Positions 5,358 through 12,533 of a stretch of 12,687 nt of DNA are shown here, one piece after another; position 1 is the stretch's first letter; the number at the start of each line of letters is the position of its first letter. The position numbers were made by a program, and so were the translations under genes. The DNA is from Kiritimatiellia bacterium. GTDB taxonomy: Bacteria > Verrucomicrobiota > Kiritimatiellia > RFP12 > UBA1067. The stretch is taken from contig JAFUDL010000330.1 of assembly GCA_017459225.1 (NCBI GenBank), positions 1-12,687 of the forward strand, written 5' to 3'. The notes under the pieces were generated by a model, which was not told the DNA's origin, made no database searches, and saw nothing but the letters and a program-made list of their open reading frames with translations.

Positions 5358-8300
5358 ACTGGCTGATGTTCAAAGCCGGCGACGACGAGACGCTCAAGTC
5401 TTGGGAGCAATCCGCAACGGATTGTCTCAAGATGGCGTCGCCTGATCTGAACGCGGTAGAACTCGTTCTGCCCACAGCAGAAAAGGCAAGGTCCGCGCTT
5501 GCGAAAGGCCTTGACCTCATGGGCTGCATCGTCTTCTCTTTCAAGGGTGGCGAAAAAAGAGAGTTTGAGATTCCCCTGCCATACCATGGTTTGTTCGTGG
5601 CTCGAGGCGCCAGTGCAGAAAACAAGAATGCGGTCCAGCGGCTCGTGTGGAGTTCCTGGCTTGGCGAGATGCCGGGCCTTCGCCAGGTGAGAGTGCCCAA
5701 CGGCAAGACGGAACTTCGTCTTGGGCTGCCAGATGGACGGTTCATCCGCCTCGGAGAGAAAAAGCTCTTCAAGTCCGATCGTGACGAAATCGCCTACGCC
5801 GGTTGGTGGGCAAAAGTTGTGGCAAGGGCGCCCTCGCCCTTGCTGCAAGGCCGTGGCGGCATTGCCACATCGCTGCAAGATCCAAATCTGGATCTGAAGG
5901 AATGGGTGCAGGCGAATAAGGACAAGATAGAAACGTTTGACGCGGATGACCTTGGCCATCGCATGGCGGTGACGTTTCCGGTTTGGCTGCGCAACCGTCT
6001 GCTACGGCTTTACTACCGTCACTTTGTCGCGGAGAAGGGGATGCGTAGCTGGGAAAGGCTGGCGGCGGAGCTTGTGCCCGTTTCGTCAATTGGCGAAAAG
6101 CGTTTCAACGGCTTCGACGTGATCCGTCCGGACAACATCCTCGAGGCGGCAGGACGCATCTGCGGCATCAAGCGCTTCAAGGTGAGCAGAAGCCGTGTCG
6201 GGTTCTTGCCCGCCGCATTCCGGCAGAACCATCCCTCGTTCGAAGGGCGGATATGCCCGATTGAGAGTCCCGAGTCTGAAATGGTGGGCATCCAGATGCA
6301 GCTCGCGCGCGGCGCATGGGTGGATGCGACGGGGCGGATCATCGCGGCCCAGGACAATGACTGCAAGACATCTGTGAGCTGGTGTACGTCGCTGATTCCG
6401 TTCCTGAACCACAACGACGACGCGCGCAGCATGATGGGCGCGAAGAACATGCGCCAGGCCGTGCGCGTGAGCGAGGCGGAGCCGCCGTGCGTGAAGTCTG
6501 GCGGAGAGGATGGACTTGTTGAATTCATGCAGCCGCTGGAGCGTGCGGGATTGTGTCCGAAATGCTCGGATGGCGGCGAACTGAAGATCGGGCGCGACCT
6601 GCTCGTCGCGTACCTCCCATGGTACGGCTGGAATCTCGATGACGCGGTTGTGGTGAGCGACGCGATCGTGAAGAAGATGGCAGTCACAGAAGAGAAGGAC
6701 TACGCAATCGATATAGCCCCGGAATGGAGGTGCACCAAGATCCTCGCGCCGGATGTATTTCTGCGTGAGGGCACGGCCATTGCGGAGTTCAAGAAGATTG
6801 CGAACGGCAGGGAGTATACCCATGCGATTCGATACGTCGACGCCGCCCCCGCGAAGCTCGTGCAGATCGAATACCCGCCAGAGATCAATAACAAACCCCT
6901 CGCGCGCGATCCGGGATTCGTGGGTCGGTTGAAGTACCGGATCGCTCGTGAGTTCGCGCTGGAGCCGGGAGACAAGCTGATGGGGCGCCACGGCAACAAA
7001 GGCGTCGTCTCCAAGGTGTTGCCTGCGAGGGAAATGCCGAAACTGAAGCTACCCGGCGGCAGGACGGCGACAGTTGACATTCTCCTGAACCCGCATGGCG
7101 TCCTCTCGCGCATGAACCCCGGCCAGCTGCTGGAGACGCATCTGGGATGGCTGTTCCACAACGGAAAGACCGATGCGGACGTACTGAAGTACGGAGTCGC
7201 CGGACCGGCGGGTGCGCCGCGTTGCGGTGTGCTTGACCACGAGAAGGTCCAGCGGTTGCTCAAGGAGACCGGACTCGACGAATGCGGCAAGGCGCATCTG
7301 CACTGGACGCTGCCCGACGGACGCAGGGTGACGACGGCATCGCCCGTCGTGGTGGGGTACCAGCATTTCTTCCGCCTTCACCACATCCCCGCGTTGAAGG
7401 CCCAGGCGCGCCGCGGCGGAAAGGACGCATTGTATTCCTGCGCCACGGGGCAGGCCGCGCACGGGCGGCTCATCGGCGGCGGACAACGCGCCGGCGAAAT
7501 GGAGATGTGGGCGCTTTCCGCCTATCCTGGATCGGAGCCGATCATCGCGGATCTTCTTCGCAACTCCGATGCCGTCGCCGGAGAAGGCAGGCCAATTCTC
7601 GGCCAGACTGGTTTTTCTCAAGTCTTGTCTGCCCACCTTGCTGCCATGCTGATCAAGATGGATGTCAACACGAAAAAGAAGACTGTGTCGTTTTCGCGGA
7701 TGTCTGATACCGAACTGCTCAAACGGATTGGCCTCAATGAGGAACAGAATCGCAAAGGTCGGACGATCGGAAAGGCGTCTGCAGTAGCGGTTCATTCTGC
7801 TCAGTTTCACTGCCCGCACGATTCCTCGCATCTTGCTTTCGGCGGAATACGCTTCACTTGGAATGGGGACGACAAGCGCAATACTCTGAGTCTCGCGTCC
7901 TTTCTATCCCGCTTCGACGTGACGATCAAAGGACCGCTGGAAATAAGCAATGGAATTTATTGGATGCCTGTAGCGAGTGCGGCATGTGAACATGTCAAGG
8001 TGACGCCGCTTTGTGGGACGAATGGAGACACGGCCCAAACGCTGTCTTTGATGGTGAAGACTTCGGAACTTCACATTGACAATGTTGGCGATGTGCGCTG
8101 TTTCGTCAAGCGGACTGAGCAGGGGGAGTATCTGAGGGCGTGCGATGTGCTTGAGAGGATGTGTCGCGATGCATCGGACAGGCAAGCGGAAAGCATTGGA
8201 GACGCGCTGGTGCTGTGCCCATGCGACGAATGCAGCAAGAAGACGCCGGGCGAGAATTTTAAGCTCAAGGCGACGAATGTGCAAAACGAGATGGCCGAAG

Positions 8301-10252
8301 GAGGCGTGTGCGATCCGGCGGTGTTCGGTTCGCTCCACGAGTCATTCGTGCCCGCCGACGAGGAGAAGTGGGGCGTAATCGAATTGCCTGAGCCAATCGA
8401 CTATCCTGCGGAAGCGCTGACGGGCAGGGACTTGCCCAATCAGCCGAAATTACGCTACGTCCCCGTCCTGCCGCTCCGATACCGCATGGGATACGAAGGC
8501 GAGGTAGATCCGTTCGGATATGGGGACATCGTCGCCGCGTGCGATCAGTATGCCAAGGCACAGAAGAAAGACAAGGCGAAGGCGTTGACGCAGATCGAGA
8601 AAGCGGTTAAGGCCGTGTTTCAGGTTTTGCGTGATTCGTGCTGCGGAAAACACGGGCTCGTGAGGCGGGAGGGACTCGGCCGGCGCGTGGACCGTTCGTG
8701 CCGCATGGTCATCACGCCGGGACCGGATCTCGCGTTCGACGAGGTCGGCGTTCCGGCGTCCATCCTCTGGGAACTACTGGCGGATCGCGTGGCCGGCGAA
8801 ACGGCTGACGGTCATCCTCTGTCGTCCCACGGTGCGACAGCTGCAGGATTCAGCTGGCGCTCGCCCAGGCGTGGAGGGGTGCCGACGATCAAAGAAAAGG
8901 CGCAGGCGCTTGAAACCTACCTTGAACATGACCCGCTCTGGATGCTCATGAACCGGCAGCCGTCTCTCCACAAATACAACATGCAGGCCTTCAAGGTTAA
9001 GGTCTTGAAGCCTGAGGAAGGCGAGGTGTTTCGCCTGCAGCCGCTTTCATGCAAGGGGTTCGGGGCGGACTTTGACGGCGACGAGATGGCAGGATACCTG
9101 CCGCTTTCCGATGCGGCACAGGAGGCGTTGCCGCTCTTGGCGCCGTCTGCGAACCTGTTCTCTGCGGGAAATCTCAAGATCACTCTGAACTACGACAGGG
9201 ATTTCGTGATGGGGGCGTATCTGCTCTGCGGCTACGATTCTCAGGCCGCGGAGAAGCGGTTGGTCAAAGATTGCGAGAAGGGTGACGCTGAATCCGTTCT
9301 GAAGTATGCGCAAGAGGCGTTCGCAATGTGTACGGAGGAGGGAGTGTCGTTCGGCTACTATGACCTTGCGATGTATGATGGAAAGAACGGGTTTGCGGCG
9401 GCAATGGTCAACTCCGGTGCGAACGGCGCAAAGCAGATCAGACAGTTCACTGATCCGCGCGGCAAACTTCCATGCGGCGAACTGGGTTTCAAGCCAACGG
9501 ACGATGATGAGAAGAAGTTCGCCATCAAGGGTTCACTCGTCGGCGGAATGTCGTGGGACGACATCTTCTGGTCGTCGTTCAACGCTCGCGCCTCGATGTG
9601 CGACAAGAAGCTCAACACTGGCAAGGCGGGAGACCTCACACGCCGTCTTGTCTATGCGTTGCGACCGATGACGATCACTCGCAAGAAATGCTCCAATCCC
9701 AGAGGCGAGCGCTCTGTGCTCAACTGTGGATGCGAGAACGGCATCTGCGCGGAGTGCTATGGAAAATTGCCGGGCGGCGATTTGCCTAAGGTCGGATATC
9801 CCGCGGGGCTCGTGGCGGCGCAGTCGATCGGCGAGCGCGGCACGCAGCTCTCGATGAAGAGCGCCCACGAGTCGAAGAGCCAGGTCAACATAGACTCGAC
9901 GCGCAACTTGATTGGCGCCAAGGACAAGCGCGCGAAACAAGGCAAAATTAAGATTAGGAGCTATGAAGACTTCTATGTTCGTCTATGTGGTTCACGCGAA
10001 GACGGATACACCCCGTACCATGAACTGGATCCGCGTCACATCCAGCTCCTATGGCGAGTTCTCAGCCTTTATCCCGGGAATTCTCTCAACGAGGTGCTTA
10101 AGGATGTCGATGAAGGCGGAGATGCGGAGTCCATCGCACGCAGTGCCAATCTGAAGGTGCTTGAAAGGCTCCTGAACGGCGAGATGCGAGACATCCCTCT
10201 TGGCTCGCCGTCGGCGCAGGTGATGTTCAACAATTTCGAGGAGGGGGTGTGA
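5354..10252 (+). CDS. Compact single-chain beta-beta' RNA polymerase, 1632 aa
   Basis: Predicted DNA-dependent RNA polymerase. Beta blocks in order: GRICPIESPE (298-307), PWYGWNLDD (422-430), GDKLMGRHGNKG (539-550; catalytic lysines K541, K549), RMNPGQLLETHLGW, and GGGQRAGEMEMWAL (708-720). Beta' blocks follow: GGVCDPAVFGS (983-993), LGRRVDRSCR (1108-1117), NRQPSLH (1200-1206), the Mg site ADFDGD (D1239, D1241, D1243), bridge helix NARASMCDKKL (1410-1420), a Cys site (C1446, C1458/C1460, C1465, C1468), AAQSIGE, and trigger loop MKSAH (1501-1505). Cellular beta plus beta' total about 2700 aa, so N-terminal beta, the beta' zipper/zinc domain and most of the C-terminus are reduced or lost. Residues ~800-975 are an unplaced insert with CPCDEC. 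Known fusions (Helicobacter, Wolbachia) are full length; yeast killer-plasmid polymerases are a closer size analogy. The frame is intact throughout. It is unlikely to be the housekeeping enzyme. Confidence 0.92.
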   Translation: MNWLMFKAGDDETLKSWEQSATDCLKMASPDLNAVELVLPTAEKARSALAKGLDLMGCIVFSFKGGEKREFEIPLPYHGLFVARGASAENKNAVQRLVWSSWLGEMPGLRQVRVPNGKTELRLGLPDGRFIRLGEKKLFKSDRDEIAYAGWWAKVVARAPSPLLQGRGGIATSLQDPNLDLKEWVQANKDKIETFDADDLGHRMAVTFPVWLRNRLLRLYYRHFVAEKGMRSWERLAAELVPVSSIGEKRFNGFDVIRPDNILEAAGRICGIKRFKVSRSRVGFLPAAFRQNHPSFEGRICPIESPESEMVGIQMQLARGAWVDATGRIIAAQDNDCKTSVSWCTSLIPFLNHNDDARSMMGAKNMRQAVRVSEAEPPCVKSGGEDGLVEFMQPLERAGLCPKCSDGGELKIGRDLLVAYLPWYGWNLDDAVVVSDAIVKKMAVTEEKDYAIDIAPEWRCTKILAPDVFLREGTAIAEFKKIANGREYTHAIRYVDAAPAKLVQIEYPPEINNKPLARDPGFVGRLKYRIAREFALEPGDKLMGRHGNKGVVSKVLPAREMPKLKLPGGRTATVDILLNPHGVLSRMNPGQLLETHLGWLFHNGKTDADVLKYGVAGPAGAPRCGVLDHEKVQRLLKETGLDECGKAHLHWTLPDGRRVTTASPVVVGYQHFFRLHHIPALKAQARRGGKDALYSCATGQAAHGRLIGGGQRAGEMEMWALSAYPGSEPIIADLLRNSDAVAGEGRPILGQTGFSQVLSAHLAAMLIKMDVNTKKKTVSFSRMSDTELLKRIGLNEEQNRKGRTIGKASAVAVHSAQFHCPHDSSHLAFGGIRFTWNGDDKRNTLSLASFLSRFDVTIKGPLEISNGIYWMPVASAACEHVKVTPLCGTNGDTAQTLSLMVKTSELHIDNVGDVRCFVKRTEQGEYLRACDVLERMCRDASDRQAESIGDALVLCPCDECSKKTPGENFKLKATNVQNEMAEGGVCDPAVFGSLHESFVPADEEKWGVIELPEPIDYPAEALTGRDLPNQPKLRYVPVLPLRYRMGYEGEVDPFGYGDIVAACDQYAKAQKKDKAKALTQIEKAVKAVFQVLRDSCCGKHGLVRREGLGRRVDRSCRMVITPGPDLAFDEVGVPASILWELLADRVAGETADGHPLSSHGATAAGFSWRSPRRGGVPTIKEKAQALETYLEHDPLWMLMNRQPSLHKYNMQAFKVKVLKPEEGEVFRLQPLSCKGFGADFDGDEMAGYLPLSDAAQEALPLLAPSANLFSAGNLKITLNYDRDFVMGAYLLCGYDSQAAEKRLVKDCEKGDAESVLKYAQEAFAMCTEEGVSFGYYDLAMYDGKNGFAAAMVNSGANGAKQIRQFTDPRGKLPCGELGFKPTDDDEKKFAIKGSLVGGMSWDDIFWSSFNARASMCDKKLNTGKAGDLTRRLVYALRPMTITRKKCSNPRGERSVLNCGCENGICAECYGKLPGGDLPKVGYPAGLVAAQSIGERGTQLSMKSAHESKSQVNIDSTRNLIGAKDKRAKQGKIKIRSYEDFYVRLCGSREDGYTPYHELDPRHIQLLWRVLSLYPGNSLNEVLKDVDEGGDAESIARSANLKVLERLLNGEMRDIPLGSPSAQVMFNNFEEGV
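5819..5879 (+). repeat. Palindromic, REP-like segment inside the polymerase coding sequence
   Basis: GCAAGGGCG (5822-5830) and CGCCCTTGC (5835-5843) form a perfect nine-pair stem with loop CCCT. A second stem, GTGGC (5853) with GCCAC (5864), follows. An outer GTGGCA/TGCCAC pair encloses both, and GCTGCAAG occurs twice 30 bases apart (5842, 5872). It encodes a low-complexity ARAPSPLLQGRGGIA stretch at residues ~156-173. It looks like an in-frame palindromic insertion. Confidence 0.5.
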
Positions 10253-10254
10253 TA

Positions 10255-11037
10255 ATGGGCATAACGATGACGATGACGCCGCGGATTGCTCCGCGGCAGG
10301 AAAATCAGACAAAGGCCACCGTAAATAACTCTGCGAATGTCGAGCTGAGTAACAAGGCTGCAACTGGTGTCAATGTAAAACTGGCTAAAAGGATAAAGGC
10401 GTCGACTTTTGTGCGGACAGATTGCGCGACGCAGGTACAGATGATGCAGGCGTTGATTGCATGCGGCAGGCTTGTAGTGGAGAATGACTGCTCAGATGAA
10501 GAGTACTGTGAAATTGCCGATAAAGCAGAGGAAGAATACGATACGGATGTGGAGTTCGTCGATGATGATGAAATAAGAGATGACGATGATCCGCCTGGCG
10601 CGTATGCGTCGCCTGACGGCACGGAGGCTCCATCGCTTGACGCCAATCTGCGCTGTCATGAAATCAGGGTAGTTGAAAGTTCTGCAGGTGAATGGTCGTG
10701 CATTCCACCCCGCAACCCGTTGCTGGGGTATCGTCCCCATGGCTTTGACACCGAGGCGCAGAAGATTATTGATGCTGTGCGCAAGCAGTTCATCTTCTAC
10801 GAGGAAGTGGCAAAATGGCTGCGGAACGAAGGGAACGAAGTTCTCAAGAGCATCGCGGATTTTAAGAGGCGTCATGTGCCAGTGACGCAGAAATACTTCT
10901 GCAGTAGAATTGACCTCTTCAAGGGCAAAGAGGGGAAGGTTGACACCACGAACATCCACGCCTACTGTCAGAACTGCCGCCTCTCATGGGATAATGCCTC
11001 TCTGCCGCTGGACTGCGTCTTTGGAGGTGCGAAGTGA
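10255..11037 (+). CDS. Hypothetical acidic/Cys-containing protein coupled to the polymerase, about 260 aa
   Basis: Not recognised. A GAGGAGG site (10238-10244) serves either GTG 10249, which overlaps the polymerase stop, or ATG 10255, ten bases away, which I prefer. Layout: a polar, Thr/Asn-rich N-terminus; a strongly acidic middle with an EEEYDTDVEF run followed by DDDEIRDDDD (around residues 90-115); a helical part, AQKIIDAVRKQFIFYEEVAK; and a Cys-containing C-terminus. The last part, with YFC and later YCQNC...LDC, could hold one zinc. There is no recognisable sigma region, alpha or omega fold and no membrane segment. Tight coupling to the polymerase gene makes it a candidate accessory subunit, for example for promoter recognition or assembly. 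That is inference from position only. Confidence 0.75.
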   Translation: MGITMTMTPRIAPRQENQTKATVNNSANVELSNKAATGVNVKLAKRIKASTFVRTDCATQVQMMQALIACGRLVVENDCSDEEYCEIADKAEEEYDTDVEFVDDDEIRDDDDPPGAYASPDGTEAPSLDANLRCHEIRVVESSAGEWSCIPPRNPLLGYRPHGFDTEAQKIIDAVRKQFIFYEEVAKWLRNEGNEVLKSIADFKRRHVPVTQKYFCSRIDLFKGKEGKVDTTNIHAYCQNCRLSWDNASLPLDCVFGGAK

Positions 11038-11783
11038 AAGGCGTTGCGGCGACTCTGGCGGAATATGCCGCGCGCTACGAGACGGCAAAGTTCCTCGAAG
11101 GGGATCCTTCGTGGTTCATGCATCAGGTGGATGGCCGCGAGAACCAGGAGGCGACGGCGTTCGTTGCCTCCGCGCTGAGCTTCGGCAGCCGCAGGCAGTT
11201 CATGCCAAAGGTGCAGCATCTGCTCGACTGCGCGGAGGGCGACATGGACCGCTGGGTGCGCGGAGCGCTGTACGAGAGCCGCTTCGCGCGCGGCGACGGC
11301 GAATGCTTCTACCGTTTCTTCACGCGCGGCGACATGTGGTCCTTCTTCAATGCATACCGGCAGCTCCTCGCTGAATTCGGCACGCTGGGCGGCTATGTGG
11401 GTGCGCAGGCACACGGCGACGGGTTCGAGGCTGTGAAGGCGATATGCGCCTGGTTCGCGAACCACGAGGGAGGGCCGGCGGTGCCGAAGAACGCGCAGTC
11501 GGCCTGCAAGCGCGTTTGCATGTTCATGCGCTGGATGGTGCGTGGCGGTTCGCCCGTCGACCTTGGACTGTGGGCGGACCGCATCGACCGCCGCACTCTC
11601 GTGATGCCGCTCGACACGCATGTGGTGCATCAGGCAGTGCGGCTCGGGCTGCTGCCGGGTCCGTGCGCCTCGATGTCCGCCGCGCGCCGCCTCACCGCCG
11701 CGCTCGCGCAGGTGTTTCCCGAGGACCCCTTGCGCGGCGACTTCGCGCTCTTCGGCTACGGCGTCAACAACGGGGAAGTCTAG
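11034..11783 (+). CDS. TIGR02757 family protein (DUF2400, HhH-GPD-related), 249 aa
   Basis: A match to the TIGR02757 family, whose fold is related to helix-hairpin-helix DNA glycosylases but whose activity is not known. Visible family features: FLEGDPSWFMHQ (20-31), TAFVASALSFGSRRQ (41-55), FYRF near 92, and CKRVCMFMRWMVR (158-170). They continue with DLGLW (176-180), MPLDTHVVHQAVRLGLL (191-207) and a closing DPLRGDFALFGYGV (231-244), which resembles the glycosylase-like final motif. The start is GTG at 11034, within a GTGA overlap with the previous stop, and GGAGG lies six bases upstream. It is therefore translationally coupled to the polymerase operon. Family members are usually stand-alone housekeeping-like genes, so this linkage is either chance operon formation or a functional tie. 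Confidence 0.85.
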   Translation: MKGVAATLAEYAARYETAKFLEGDPSWFMHQVDGRENQEATAFVASALSFGSRRQFMPKVQHLLDCAEGDMDRWVRGALYESRFARGDGECFYRFFTRGDMWSFFNAYRQLLAEFGTLGGYVGAQAHGDGFEAVKAICAWFANHEGGPAVPKNAQSACKRVCMFMRWMVRGGSPVDLGLWADRIDRRTLVMPLDTHVVHQAVRLGLLPGPCASMSAARRLTAALAQVFPEDPLRGDFALFGYGVNNGEV

Positions 11784-12259
11784 CGGAGCCACACGGCCCA
11801 GACGAAGAGCCCGGTGAAGGCGCACACGGCGCACAGCTTCAGGAACACGCCTGAGAGAAATCCGAGAAACGCGCCGAATCCGCCCTTGAGCGCACTGCCC
11901 ATCGTGCGGCCTGCGATCAGCTCGCCCAGCGCCGCGCCGGCGAAGGGTCCTATAAGGATTCCAAACGGCAGAAAGAACATTCCGACTATCGTGCCCACCG
12001 TGCAGCCAAAGATGCCCCAGCGCGAGCAGTTGAACTTCTTCGCGCCGTAGGCCGGCACAACGTAGTCCAGCACGGTGACGACCGCCATGACCGCGCCGGC
12101 CGCCACGAGCCATGCGGTTGGTATCGCGAAGCGCGAGAACGCGAGTGCAAGCAGCGCGCACCAGCCGAGCAGCGGACCCGGCACGCATGGAACGATGCAG
12201 CCGACGAAAGCCACCACGAGCAGAACTCCGCCCAATGCCGTCAATGCCCAGTCCATCAT
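11780..12259 (-). CDS. DUF456 family membrane protein, 159 aa
   Basis: A small integral membrane protein of the DUF456 family, function unknown. It begins with a hydrophobic helix containing GCIVPCVPGPLLGW, the family's Pro/Gly signature. A second helix (residues ~45-70) follows, then a loop AYGAKKFNCSRWGIFG, a Gly-rich paired segment GTIVGMFFLPFGILIGPFAGAALGEL and a final C-terminal helix. Two ATGs stand in tandem; the second (12256) has better spacing from the GAGGCGGG on the minus strand, so 157-159 aa are both possible. Transcribed convergently with the TIGR02757 gene, it shares the palindrome CTAG so that the two TAG stops overlap. It has its own promoter at 12305-12333. Confidence 0.9.
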   Translation of the reverse strand: MMDWALTALGGVLLVVAFVGCIVPCVPGPLLGWCALLALAFSRFAIPTAWLVAAGAVMAVVTVLDYVVPAYGAKKFNCSRWGIFGCTVGTIVGMFFLPFGILIGPFAGAALGELIAGRTMGSALKGGFGAFLGFLSGVFLKLCAVCAFTGLFVWAVWLR

Positions 12260-12304
12260 TCCCGCCTCGCATTCTTGATGTTCGTGTAATGTTTCATTGC
12301 GGAT

Positions 12305-12333
12305 ATGTTAGCACATCCCCCGTGCCGCGTAAA
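12305..12333 (-). promoter_or_regulatory. Promoter for the DUF456 gene
   Basis: Read on the minus strand: TTTACG, 17 bases, TAACAT, with TGC immediately before the -10 (extended). It lies about 50 bases before the start codon. Confidence 0.55.
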
Positions 12334-12350
12334 GCACATCTTGTTCGCTT

Positions 12351-12371
12351 CATAATGCGCCCATAATGCGC
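12351..12371. repeat. Tandem CATAATGCGC repeat between divergent promoters
   Basis: Two exact 10-base copies separated by one C, i.e. an 11-base period. They sit between the DUF456 and mnmA promoters, where a regulator could bind both. No protein partner is known. Confidence 0.45.
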
Positions 12372-12401
12372 TTGCGTTCAAGGGGAGGGGTGTGATACAA
12401 T
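12372..12401 (+). promoter_or_regulatory. Promoter for the mnmA unit
   Basis: TTGCGT, 18 bases, TACAAT, with TGA forming an extended -10 (12393-12401). The leader to the first ORF is roughly 50 bases. Confidence 0.6.
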
Positions 12402-12461
12402 TTGCCCAGGTGGCTACGGAAGGTTGTATTCGGAAATGCAGTGAAGAAAGGACAAGGCATC

Positions 12462-12533
12462 ATGAATTTCAAGCGCAGTGCGCTGGCTGGCTGCACATGT
12501 GCGGCGGCGCGCTTCGAGGGAGTGTGCGAGTGA
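12462..12533 (+). CDS. 23-codon upstream ORF overlapping the mnmA start
   Basis: The ATG at 12462 follows a purine-rich GAAAGGACAAGG. The peptide begins MNFKRSALAG and has three Cys (CTC in the middle, one two residues before the end). The TGA overlaps mnmA's GTG (GTGA). It could be a leader peptide coupling or tuning mnmA translation. Sulfur-transfer enzymes being preceded by a Cys-bearing leader is suggestive only. Confidence 0.4.
   Translation: MNFKRSALAGCTCAAARFEGVCE

Noticed and set aside
5354..10252. The polymerase gene as an ordinary housekeeping rpoB-rpoC fusion
   Set aside because: It is about 1100 aa too short, and near-invariant residues and the rifampicin cluster are altered. 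Its neighbours are not ribosomal protein genes. It is not strictly excluded without the rest of the genome.
10860..10935. Faint similarity (VTQKY) of the polymerase-linked protein to the C-terminal part of sigma-54
   Set aside because: Only a few residues agree. No helix-turn-helix or RpoN box is visible, so it cannot support a sigma-factor call.
10968..12272. A 434-codon open frame on the minus strand
   Set aside because: It overlaps the TIGR02757 and DUF456 genes in a different frame, has an Arg/His/Ala-rich composition typical of shadow frames in GC-rich DNA, and matches no family.
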